A stretch of DNA of 64,000 nt from Rhytidiadelphus loreus (lineage: Eukaryota > Streptophyta > Bryopsida > Hypnales > Hylocomiaceae), in contig OX344765.1 in NCBI GenBank assembly GCA_947034895.1, positions 46,443,001-46,507,000 on the forward strand. Reading direction: 5' to 3'. This document shows positions 39,941-49,785 of this stretch, in pieces. Below the pieces are notes generated by a model. The model was not told the DNA's origin. It did not search any database and saw only the letters and a list, made by a program, of their open reading frames with translations. Each line of letters starts with the position of its first letter. Position 1 is the stretch's first letter. A program made the position numbers and the translations under genes.

Positions 39941-39959
39941 GAGCAATTTGCTATACTAA

Positions 39960-40680
39960 ATTTGATTGGGAAAGGTAGGTAATATAAGAGAAGCTACCAA
40001 ACAACTAAGAGAAGTTCTTGGAGTAGTGATGAGTGACATTATTCTATGTTGTGCCCTTTTATTGAGCAAGGTTAATATTCACATGTAAAAGAGAGAAGGA
40101 ACCACATCTCTCAAGGCAAAATGTTAAGGCTCACGTACTTAGAATTTGCAACAAAATATCAATATTCTACTATTGATTGTTGGAGTCACATGATAATCTC
40201 ATATGAATCTAAGATTGATAGATTTTTCTCAAATGGAAGAGTTTGGGTTTGGACTCATGAACTTAAAGAACTTTCAAATTGAATTGTTATTGGAACAATT
40301 AAGCATAATGGTGGTTCTTTGATAGTATAGAGATCAATGTCTTACTATGCATCTATAGATTTGGTATAATAGACAAAATTGAAGGTCAACTCAATTAGCA
40401 TGCTTATCAAAAACTTTTGGAAGAATACCTCTATAGTACAATTCAAGAATATAACTTAGATGCATCAAAAGTCATGTTTTAGCAAGACAATGCACTTATA
40501 CACAACTCTCATAGTATAAATCAATGGTTTTCTACCTTTTAGCTTTTTATAATCTTGGCATGCCTAATCACTAGATGTAAATCCCATTAAATATCTATAG
40601 GCGATTGGTATGATACACTAGCAAAGGGTTTAAAGAAAGTATGTCCAGACGAGTAGTAGTTGTATTAGAAGTCAAAGAAA
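39960..40680 (+). pseudogene. Degraded Tc1/mariner-type transposase
   Basis: An uninterrupted 47-codon stretch at 40139-40282 reads like the conserved middle of Tc1-family transposases. It has LEFATKYQ followed by W-S-H-M-I-I-S-Y-E-S-K-I-D-R-F and then NGRVWVW; the family pattern is LEFAKKHxxWxxxxWxxVIFSDESKFxRFxSDGRxxVW. Downstream, in frames broken by stops and shifts, come GTIKHNGGSLIV, KIEGQLN and QDNA (40483-40494), which fit the Tc1 patterns KHGGGSVMVWG, the IEG block and the FQQDNAPxH block. The first catalytic Asp of the DES motif has become Tyr, and multiple stops mean it cannot be functional. I did not find its terminal repeats. The homology is recognised from memory of the family pattern. 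Confidence 0.7.
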
Positions 40681-40689
40681 AATGGACAG

Positions 40690-43036
40690 GTTATTGAATA
40701 ATTATTATATTGGGCCTTCAAAACTCTATCACAATGTATAGAGAAGCTTCAATTACTTTCCCCTTCTCATTGCATGCTAAGATTTTGCTCATATCTTTGT
40801 AAATGTATAGTACATTGTACGCACTATTTCAATAAATTTCTTGCTTCCAACTCATGATTTCATTTTATCTACATGCATGAATCTGAAATTCTATTCTTTA
40901 TATTTTGGGGTAGCTTAAAAAACTTTCTTGAGAAAAAAATTTCCTCAATTTTTCTACTTTAAAAAAACTACATTTGAAGATTGTCTCCTATTCCTCTGGA
41001 TTTTATTAGAAGAGTAGGGAGCCCTATCTCCAAAGAATTCAAAATTGCAAAACCTTTTTGGAATCATCTACAGTGCATTTTGTAATTAGATTAATTTTGC
41101 ATTTCTCTACCTTACCCAACTCATTTTGGGCATAACATTGTTTACTAATGAGGCAAGGGTCCAGTTCCTTTTGCATCCTTGAAAAATAAACTCCTATGGT
41201 GAACAAAATTATCTTGTATGGCTCATCAACCAAATCCAATCCTTCAATTAACTCATAAATCCTTTCTAGGTATGCATTGAATAATAAAGCATAATACCTT
41301 TCCAGCATAGCCTAGTTATGCTATAAAATGTTATGGGTCAATTCAAATATTCATTCAATTTAGGGTGATTGCAATAAACACTTGTAATATTTGTTGCGTG
41401 TTTTTATTCAACCTTTTAGTACATTTTGTACTATGAGTCACCTTCAATGCTATTGGGGGAATGGAACATCAAATCTAGATACTTGATTGGATTTGAGATC
41501 TATTATTTTGACAACACGTAATGCTCATCATTGGATGGCAAGGATGGATGGCAATACTTAACTCGCCATAAAAATAGTTTACATTGGCAAATTTGAGGAG
41601 CTATGGACCCCCACCTATACTATGGAGACTTTTTGTACACCTTGAAATACTATTTTGAGCTATAAGTTGCAAATTATGCTAGAAAATGAGACTTTCACAT
41701 TTTTATTTTTTTAAATTAGAAAATGCACTTGAAAAATTCATTTAAAAAGCAACCATTGTTGTCTACTTAAAGCAAAGGAGGAAGATCAAAGTTAGAACTA
41801 AAAAACCATTTTTAATTCAATATAAATTCAACATGAATATAACACACTTTAGGCCAATGTGAAACACACTTGGAATATATTTTTGGAAATCCCTCTTTTG
41901 AGAATGTGTATTTCTATTAGAAAAGCTAGCCTACCAAATTTGATGATGTAACTCTTCAAAAACTGAATAAAAATACAAAATCCAAAGTGACTCTTTTGGC
42001 ATTATTCATGTTTAAGAAATTGTTCAAATTTTTCCTATAAAACACATTTTACCCAAATATAATTCATTTTGACAAAATCTTATATGTAAATATTTTAGGA
42101 AAATCTAAACAATAGGGTGATTTTTAACATTGATTATAGTATTTTTCTTTAACTCTAACTACTACTAACTTTGACTATAAGTTCATTCTTGTGTCAAAGA
42201 TAGGAATGAAATTTGACACATTGTTGTTTGCATTTGAAAGGAAGACTTTTAAAAACCTTTGAATTCTATTTCATCCAATTTTTAGAGAAAAATGATAAAT
42301 ATATAATACAATTTGCAAATTTTGACATCTTGTAATATCTAGTTTTGGATAGAAGATTGATATTTATTAATACATCTAGATGTTATATATTGAAGTTTAA
42401 GCACACAAAAATGTAAGAGATTTTATTGAAATCTATTACATTATGTATATACAATAATGAGTGTAAATAGACTAATAAGAATAAAAGAGTACTTGGAGGT
42501 GGTAAGAGCAAGAAGACAATCTAAAATTCTTTTTACAGTTACTAAAGTCACTAACACTAGCTTTAGTATTTAACTTCTTGTGACTTAATATAATATGATT
42601 GTAAAAGTATTAATAGAAGTTTTTTTTAAATACATTTTTTTTTTCTCTAAGGTTGGGTGAATGAACAAAAGATTTGATATTTAGATGATAATACTCATGG
42701 TTAGAGTGTACCATTCCTGACTATTAAGGTTGGCATTAATAATTAATTAAATAAAAAATCAAGAGTTTAATTTTTTTGGAAATTATTCTAGGGGGAGTTG
42801 AAAAGCAAATGAATTAAATATTGCAAAAAAAAAATATTATTACGGGGAGTATAAAATGGTATAAAATATTTAAATACTTTTATTTAGTGATATAAAGGAC
42901 TAACTTCATTGATGTGTTGTAATTGGGAGGGGTGAAGACGTCCTTTTTATAACAAAGTTCATTGTTCTTCATCAATTCTCACAAGTTATGGGATATTTGA
43001 AGCAAGGTCAAAGCTCAAAGAAAAAAACAAAATAAT
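40690..43036. other. AT-rich DNA with one unidentified minus-strand frame
   Basis: Mostly featureless AT-rich sequence. The only notable part is 41039-41308 on the minus strand, an 89-codon frame whose DNA recurs in degraded form at about 44285-44400 (see the separate entry). Confidence 0.5.
41039..41330 (-). repeat. Dispersed repeat carrying an unidentified frame, copy 1
   Basis: An 89-codon minus-strand frame begins MLERYYALLFNAYLERIYEL. The stretch from about 41210 to 41325 is clearly related, same strand, to about 44285-44400 (for example aataaagcataataccttyc and agcatrg). A shared coding-like phrase in two places suggests an old mobile element or gene family fragment. No family recognised. 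Confidence 0.45.
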
Positions 43037-43360
43037 CATTAGAAGAAATTTCAACGTTTTGGGAGATTGTGAGTTACTGGATTGTGGGAACTCCGGGAAC
43101 ACTCTGGAAACGCTACACAAAAGCCATCTAACATAGCTAGGCAACTGCCACGTTAGATATTATTAATTAATATATTTTTAAATATATTTTTAAATATATT
43201 TTTTATTTCAAAAAATTAAAAATTAAAAACTAATTTTATTTATTTATTTATATTTAAATTATTGTTTTAATATTATTATATTTTGACTGTACAAGGTTAG
43301 TTACCAGCAATGGGAACAACCTTGAAACAGTCTCCCAAGGACCTAAAATCTCCCCTAATG
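43037..43360. mobile_element. AT-cored element with CATTA-type inverted ends, copy B
   Basis: The left end reads CATTAGAAGAAATTTCAACG and, a little further in, TTTTGGGAGATTGTG. The right end read inward is CATTAGGGGAGATTTTAGG, then TCCTTGGGAGACTG. The core from about 43160 to 43290 is almost pure A/T. It shares its plan with 26579-26859 and 62323-62646. Non-coding; no clear target duplication. Confidence 0.55.
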
Positions 43361-44541
43361 TGTGTTTACACCAAAACTTCAAACTTCATTTAACCCTTGA
43401 ACGTTGGGCCAGTCACCGTGGAAATCATTTTATTGTCACCGTGTGAATTGTTGGCTTAAAAAAATGAAAAAGTACTCATTGGAAGACAAACTACTGTAGA
43501 TGACCTCTCTTTCCACACAAATTTTGGAGAATGAATAGTTGCATTTTTGTCCTACACTGAGAGATTCTTTGTCATTCATCTGCCAAAAAATATCCTCCAT
43601 GTCGTTTATAGGTTAATCATTGTAAATCAACTTTTTCAAAATTCAATTAGCTAAATTAAAAAATGTGAAAAATCAATTTAAGTTTCATCTCAAAAATTCA
43701 TTTGTGATTTAGAGTCTTTAATAGAAAGTTATAGAGGTTTGCATTATTGCATTATTATGACGATTTGAATGGTTGAGCTCTTTAATGCCTTAATTTACAT
43801 AACCCACATGGATTGTTGTACCTCCTACCTTCCTACTTTTATAAAGCACTTGCCTTCTCTCCACCAATCAAACATTAAGTCACATATCAAGAAATGTAGG
43901 AAATTGTTGAGCAAAGTGGCCACATAGAAGGTATTGGAATTTTGAAAAAAATTAAATTTTTTATTGATTTGGAAATTGCTTGCCAAACCACCTTTTCCAA
44001 CTTTAATTAATTATTTGGCAAAAAATATTGACCATGATAGCCAATTATGGTATTCTTCTTCTATTTGTAAAGTAAGCTAGCTTTGTTGTAGAGACACTAA
44101 TTTTTTGGCCTCACTAATATGATAAATCAAGGTAACACAAATTTATCAAAGTCACATTATTTGTAGAATAATTGAAATAGTGTAAACTCAAATACTTCTA
44201 TATTCTACTAATAAGATTTGGAAGTGGAACTAAATAAATTTATAAATGACACTAATTTTACACCCTCACTAATAGGAGAAATGTCTTATATGGCTCCTCG
44301 GCCACCTCCAATCCTCAAATTATCTAATAAATGCCTCCCAGATATCTAATAAAGCATAATACCTTCCTAGCATGGATTGGACCATTGCTTGGTTATGCAA
44401 TGTTGTGTAGATTCAGCAAAAAACTTACAAATTTTAATATTAAGAGCAATCCTCAATTACTTAATTGGAAGCATTTAGTTGATTCACTTTGAATAATATC
44501 TAAGAAATTTAATAAAGGCCTTGGGCACTTAGGAATTAATC
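43361..44541. other. AT-rich DNA containing a second degraded copy of the 41.2-kb repeat
   Basis: The portion at about 44285-44400 matches 41210-41325. The remainder has no recognised feature. Confidence 0.45.
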
Positions 44542-44767
44542 CACTAGAAGAAGCCCATGTTTTTTGAATTTTCTGATGTCAAAGTTGATGGATTTTGCTA
44601 GACATCCTTTGTGTTTTTATATCAACAATGACATCTAATGTAACATCTTGATGTTACATTAGATGTCATTGTTGACATAAAAACACAAGTTGTTATAAAA
44701 GATGTCTAGCAAAATCCATCAACTTTGACATTTAAAACATTCAAATAAACAAAGGCTTCTTCTAGTG
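44542..44767. mobile_element. Near-perfect palindromic element with CACTAGAAGAAGCC ends
   Basis: The sequence folds back on itself around position 44648 with almost no loop (acatc-tt-gatgt). Stem blocks include tcaaagttgatgg, tttgctagacatc and acaatgacatctaatgtaac with their inverse copies. The extreme ends are a perfect 14-bp inverted repeat, CACTAGAAGAAGCC. Adjacent triplets are atc (left) and att (right), an imperfect 3-bp duplication. The CACTA start fits a CACTA-type MITE; the hairpin could also yield small RNAs. Confidence 0.65.
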
Positions 44768-44810
44768 ATTCATAAATTAAGAACTGCTTCACATTATATA
44801 CCAACAAAGA

Positions 44811-44975
44811 CAATTGGTCTTTGAGCCTCTCATAGTTGAAAGTAGTCCATGTATACATTTTAATGTGAAAACTCACATTCCAGGTAAGAAGTTGAAAAGC
44901 CAATTGGTCTTCCAACTTTTCACATTTGAAAAGTAGTCTACATATACATTTAATGTGAAAACTCACACAATAGGA
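44811..44975. repeat. Direct tandem duplication, 90-bp period
   Basis: caattggtct starts a unit at 44811 and again at 44901. Both units contain ttgaaa(a)gtagtc and end in ttaatgtgaaaactcaca. Identity is imperfect. It starts about 40 bp to the right of the palindromic element. Confidence 0.65.
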
Positions 44976-46906
44976 AGTAAGACAAAGTGGTGGTCTCCGT
45001 TAAGTTTCTTAGAAATTCACTAAAATGATGTGTCAATAGTCAATAGTATAAAACTAATAATGAACTTGTATAGCATTGTTGGGCTATTGTTATTTAGTGT
45101 GTCCTCCCGATGAGCTTCATAAAATCCCAAAGTTCTCTCAAAGAAGTGCCATGTTGCAAGCAACTTCCAACCAAAAATCTCTAGAAGAATTTTTTTGCTA
45201 GTGGTAGGACACACCAACTACTTTATCATCCATGTGCTTCTTTCCTACCTCTTTGATGTGAATTGAAATTCCCTTTCATACATGACCAATCATAGTAAAT
45301 AAATGTGATTGATGTAAGTATTTTTTTAGTCAAAAAGTGCCACATGTCATCTTGTGATGGGTTTAGAGGTCACATAGACCTCTCAAAATCTAATGTAGAA
45401 ATTCAATTTCAAAACTTCCTTGTTGAATTGGATCTTCACTTATGGTAGGTGGATCAATGATGGCAATTGCAAAGGTTGGATATTTGGAGCTTAATGGGAT
45501 GACCTAAGATTTTTTGCCCCTACATGTTCAATCTATTTATAGTAGGATTCTTTTTGAAAATTAATTAAAAAAATCGAAAGTCCTTCATCATATTTATATC
45601 ATTGATTTACAATATTGAGCATTTTTTCTACTTGTCATTGATATATTACATGATTTTTTTTGTTAAAACCCTCAATGAATACTAATTAGGTGAATTGAGC
45701 TTTTCACTACATTAATCATCCACCCAGAGGATGGTGGAGTGTTCAATAGCTATTTTTGTTTTGGGGGACACTACAAAAAGTGATCTTTAGTAGAATCATG
45801 AAACCTTTTATAATCATAGACATTAATAAAACAGTCAAGATATAGATTGCAATCATTTATTCATATAAATGCAAATATGTTCTTCTTGAATAGAGTTGAA
45901 TATTCTTTGAAGATTTTTTAGCAATTAAGTAATTTCATCCATTGCACGAGGAGGAATATATAATCAAATTTTCCATTATAAAAACTGTATTGCTTTTGAG
46001 TGATTGTTGTTCAATAAACATTCATTATTATGACCTATTGTCATACTTTTGGTTATTGTGCATACTTTGACAATTTTCTTACAAATCAAATCAATAGACA
46101 ACAAATAAATTAATATTTCATGCCTTGTGTATTTGGTCAAATAATTTTGGGAATAATAAAATGAAATTTTAAAGTGGTTTTAGCAAAACATATACCTTTT
46201 CATTGCATGTTGTCCCTATTTAAGGAAGACTATCATTGTCCTTTGAGATGCTACTACGCCTCTTTTAATTCCCTTGAAATGTTGCAATGGTAATCCAAAA
46301 GCATCCTCAAGATTGTGGGATAATGGATTAACATTTTTGCCATTTGTAGAACCTACATTGTGGTATTCATTGAATTTATAAAATTATATCTTTTCAATCT
46401 TAGCTAGCCTTATGCAAACTTTAATAATGTTTTCACTCCATTTGGAGGCAACATAGCAAACTAGACTATGGAATTAAGTTTTGTACCCCATTTCTTCCAA
46501 ATTTCAATACTTAGTTCCAAATAGATTATAGAATTAAGTTTTTGAGCTTCTTGAAATTTGTTTAAACTAAACAAATATTCAAAGTTTGATAAGTTTAATC
46601 AGCTATTTTTGAAATGAAACTCCACAATCATAAACTAGACATGTAATTGATCATTTTGAAGAAGAAAACACAATGATTTTACATATGGATCGGAAGATTA
46701 TAATTTTGATCACAAGTAGGTTAAAAATTTGAAAGTGAATTGAAGTCCTTTTATCCTCTTTTTACATGCCAATTCTAAAATTATGGTCATGAAGAAAATA
46801 AGTAAATTAAAGAATATATCCCATTCAATTTATAACTTCTCAAAATCAACCCTAAATTTTTTTCAAATGAATTTCCACTGTGATTTCCCCCAATGTATTT
46901 TGGTCT
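44976..46906. other. AT-rich intergenic DNA, nothing recognised
   Basis: No open frame, RNA gene or bounded repeat could be supported. Confidence 0.55.
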
Positions 46907-46909
46907 CTT

Positions 46910-47111
46910 CACTATAAGAAAAGGGTTGTTTAAAGTATAGTCCTAGTACTATAGTCCTATAATTTATGACCTTTCAAGTGATTTTTAGTAAAAAATTTAT
47001 AAGAAATACATGTGTTTTCAGTAAATTTTTACTAAAAATCACCTAGAAGGTCATATATTATGGGACTATACTACTAGGACTATACTTAAAACAACCCTTT
47101 TTCTTGTAGTG
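46910..47111. mobile_element. CACTA-type MITE with 3-bp target duplication
   Basis: The left end is CACTATAAGAAAAGGGTTGT and the right end read inward is CACTACAAGAAAAAGGGTTG. The inverted repeat continues through much of the 202-bp element (gtatagtcctag(t)a, gacct, gatttttagta). The flanking triplet is CTT on both sides (46907-46909 and 47112-47114), the 3-bp duplication expected for CACTA (En/Spm) elements. No transposase; mobilised in trans if at all. Confidence 0.85.
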
Positions 47112-47444
47112 CTTCTCCAAGAGCCTTAATAACACTAAGAAATAAAGATTTGCAATGCACATCTATGCACAAAATCTTGAATAAAAATATAAAAATCATT
47201 TTTCAATTCAAAATTGGATTCTCACATGCTATATGCAACAAAATTCAAAGGCCTATATATCAAAAATATAGAAAATAGTAATTTGATAAGATTTTATTTA
47301 ATTTCAAAGTTTCGTAGACACCAAGATAAGGTGCCTTGGACATTCAGGGGTTTAAGAGACCCCACACCAAATACCGTGCTGCCCACTTCAAATAGTATGG
47401 CCGCGAGGTGCCGCGTTTCCGCTTTGGGGTACCCATCGACTATA

Positions 47445-48324
47445 TATGTCCCCAGAAGCTGCAGATTGCGTTGCCCTCGCAGTTTCTTCAATCCACTTCG
47501 AGCTGCACAATTCCTACGCTTTTTGCTGTTGCGTTTGTTCACTTGTGCGCAGAAAACACATGCTGATGCTGGCCACTGCACGGTGGAGGCGAAAATTCTG
47601 TAAGTTTTCGCAATAGGGTTTGGATTGGATTGGAGTCTGCTGTGGACACTCGCATGTCGGATTTCCCATCTCCAGGAGTTTTGGGTTTGGGAATCAGCTC
47701 TTTCATTCTTTAGGGTTTGCTTAGCAGCAGGCACATTCATTCGGAACCGGAGAGATGATACAGTATGGTGAAGAATTTTGTGATAATCCGTTCTTTTCCC
47801 GTTCTGGTGAAGGCGATATCAACTTTTCTTATCTTCGATTAAGTGCTCGGTAACGTGGTGACTGGTGACTTATAACAAAGAAGAGGTACTATATATGTGA
47901 AGAGCTGTATTACATCAGGTGCCATGTGTAATGTGATGCATGTGGTGGGTATTCTGATTTTTGTGACTTGATTTGGATCCATTGCAGGTGTGGTTGAGAA
48001 GCTCGGCTCCTTGCTGAAGTAGGAAGACGACCGATAGTCGGAGCTGACGAAGCTGTAATTCATCTAATTTGGGGAGAGAACTGGGTGTGGGATGGAAAAC
48101 CACGGTGGGGTTTTTGCATTTCCTAATCCAGATCACATATTCTCGAAACATCCAGAACTAGCTCCAAGATAACCCTCTACAAGACTGTGGAAAGACTCAC
48201 TACGCATGGATTGAAATAGTGCACGTGAATCGTGAACAAACCTCGGAACAATCTCTAGAAGCTCTTGCAAACATTCACTGGATACAAGCAAGCCCTTCAT
48301 CAGAGAATCACTCGTTCAAAAAGG
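47445..48324 (+). repeat. Left arm of a long inverted repeat flanking the TFIIA gene
   Basis: This about 880-bp segment reappears inverted at 54277-54945. Matching landmarks are the outer border (tatgtccccagaag), gcaatagggtttgg, gaaccggagagatgatacag, gacgaagctgtaattc and the inner border (ctcgttcaaaaagg). The left arm has about 250 bp (roughly 47770-48020) absent from the right arm. It looks like the 5' region of a plant gene: a pyrimidine-rich stretch, a telo-box (near 47609), a possible splice donor tctgtaag (near 47598) and a short frame from ATG 47755 starting MIQYGEEFCDNPFF and ending before a gtaacg donor-like site. I do not recognise the source gene. Confidence 0.75.
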
Positions 48325-48530
48325 AGAATCATTAAGAAGGATAATCATTTGTGAAGAACTGTATTACATGAGTATTCTGATTTTTGTGACTTGGTTTGGA
48401 TCCATTGCGCGCAGATGTGGTTGAGAAGCTCGGCTCCTTGCTGAAGAAGGAAGATGACTGATAGTCGGGGCTGACGAAGCTTTAAACTGGGTGTCAGTGG
48501 GATGGAAAACCTCGTTGGGGATCGGTCCAT
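47897..48530 (+). repeat. Imperfect direct duplication inside and next to the left arm
   Basis: The block beginning gtgaagagctgtattacat at 47897 recurs as gtgaagaactgtattacat at 48351, offset 454 bp. Both continue through attctgatttttgtgactt, ttggatccattgc, gagaagctcggctccttgc and gggatggaaaacc. The second copy lacks a small stretch after the start and ends where the TFIIA promoter region begins. Confidence 0.7.
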
Positions 48531-49785
48531 CCATCCTCTGCATCGATAAGTAAAGCCTTGTTGTACGGAGGACCGGGCGGGGACGGACAGAAGCCCATCC
48601 ATATCTTCAGTTCATCCATCCACACTTTCATCCATCCATCCCCTCCCTCCCTCTTGTGCATCGATGATTGGTATAAGTTAAAAGCCCTGGACGGAGGGGC
48701 GGAGGGCGACGAAGCCGAGTACATAAGCGCCCAGCGTCGCAGTTGCAAGGGTTTCCCAGCCAGAGCTTCCGTCTCCACCATCGCCAGGTCGAGCGCCAGT
48801 TCCCCTGCAGACCGAGCGTCGGGCAACCACACAAGCGCACACACACGCACAGGCAGACAGCTTCCGGGACAGATTCCTCCCCTCACAAACCCCCTTCCCC
48901 CGCACCGATTGCGACTCTTCACGGAGCTGCAGCGGCAATTTGGCGCTCCGCTTCGGGAGGCACAACACAACACACCCGAGTTCGGGAGGCATCCCCGAGC
49001 CCGCCAACCCGAGTTCGAGAGGCATCACTCACACGCGAGAGAGAGAGAGCTCGGGGGCTGGGGTGGTTAGGGATGTCGGTGATGGGGTTTTGAGCTCCGG
49101 GTGAGTGGCGCCCAACTCGGCATTGCGCCGTGGAGGGCAAGCAGCTTCGTTGGTTTGGTTTTGGTTTGGTTTGGTTTTGTGGGGTTTAGGACTGGTGTCG
49201 GGAGGGAGGGGCAGGCGTTTGGGATGCTCGCTAGAAATCTTTCGTTCGTACTCGTGTGGCTCTGTTTCTTGGCTGTTTGGCGCGATTTCGTAAGTATTGG
49301 GTGTCTATTGGCAAATTTTCCGATAGGTTGGGCTTCGATTGGAGTCGATTCTGGGAAATGGAGGGTGAAGGGAAATGCTGGACTATCATGGTTGTATCTG
49401 TTGCTGGGTTTTTGTGGTGGGGAGTGGACGGGAATAGGAGATGGTTGCCGAAATGGTTTAGAAGAGAATGGGTTAGTTGGAGGCATTGGTTGGAGTGGAA
49501 GTTAAGAGATTTCTGATTATAATGAGGCGCATGAAAGTATTCTGATGTTTCGGATACTTGTTTGCAGGGGAATGAGGAGTTCACAGAAGGAATAATTCCG
49601 CAGAGTTTTCTTTTTGCCCTCTTCATCTATTGATTCATTAATCGTTTTGTTAGCTTCAGCCTTTTGCTCTAAAACGACCTCTTTCACTAGAAGTTGAAGG
49701 GGTTTAAATTTTTGGTAGGGGAGTCAGTAAGTTTTGAGTTCAGTAAGGGTTGAGAAGAATTTTCAATTTGGAAATTTTCATCAAG
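48531..49785 (+). promoter_or_regulatory. TFIIA-L promoter and leader, probably with a leader intron
   Basis: GC-rich sequence with CATC repeats (48600-48645), a CA-rich stretch (48826-48860), a GA run (49038-49050) and a TTTGG repeat (49148-49178). Long frames on both strands here (for example 48558-49070) are low-complexity by-products. A strong donor-like site, gggtgagt, lies at 49100, with plausible acceptors at 49567 (tttgcag) and 49743 (gttcag); a leader intron ending about 45-220 bp before the ATG is likely (inference). Confidence 0.45.

Noticed and set aside
47294..47740. 148-codon minus-strand frame, similar to a frame at 54639-54875
   Set aside because: The similarity follows from the DNA inverted repeat. 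The frame is antisense to leader-like sequence, is truncated in the other arm and shows no domain.
48558..49093. Long overlapping frames on both strands upstream of TFIIA
   Set aside because: GC-rich low-complexity promoter sequence (CATC, CA and GA repeats) opens all frames at once, with no family resemblance.
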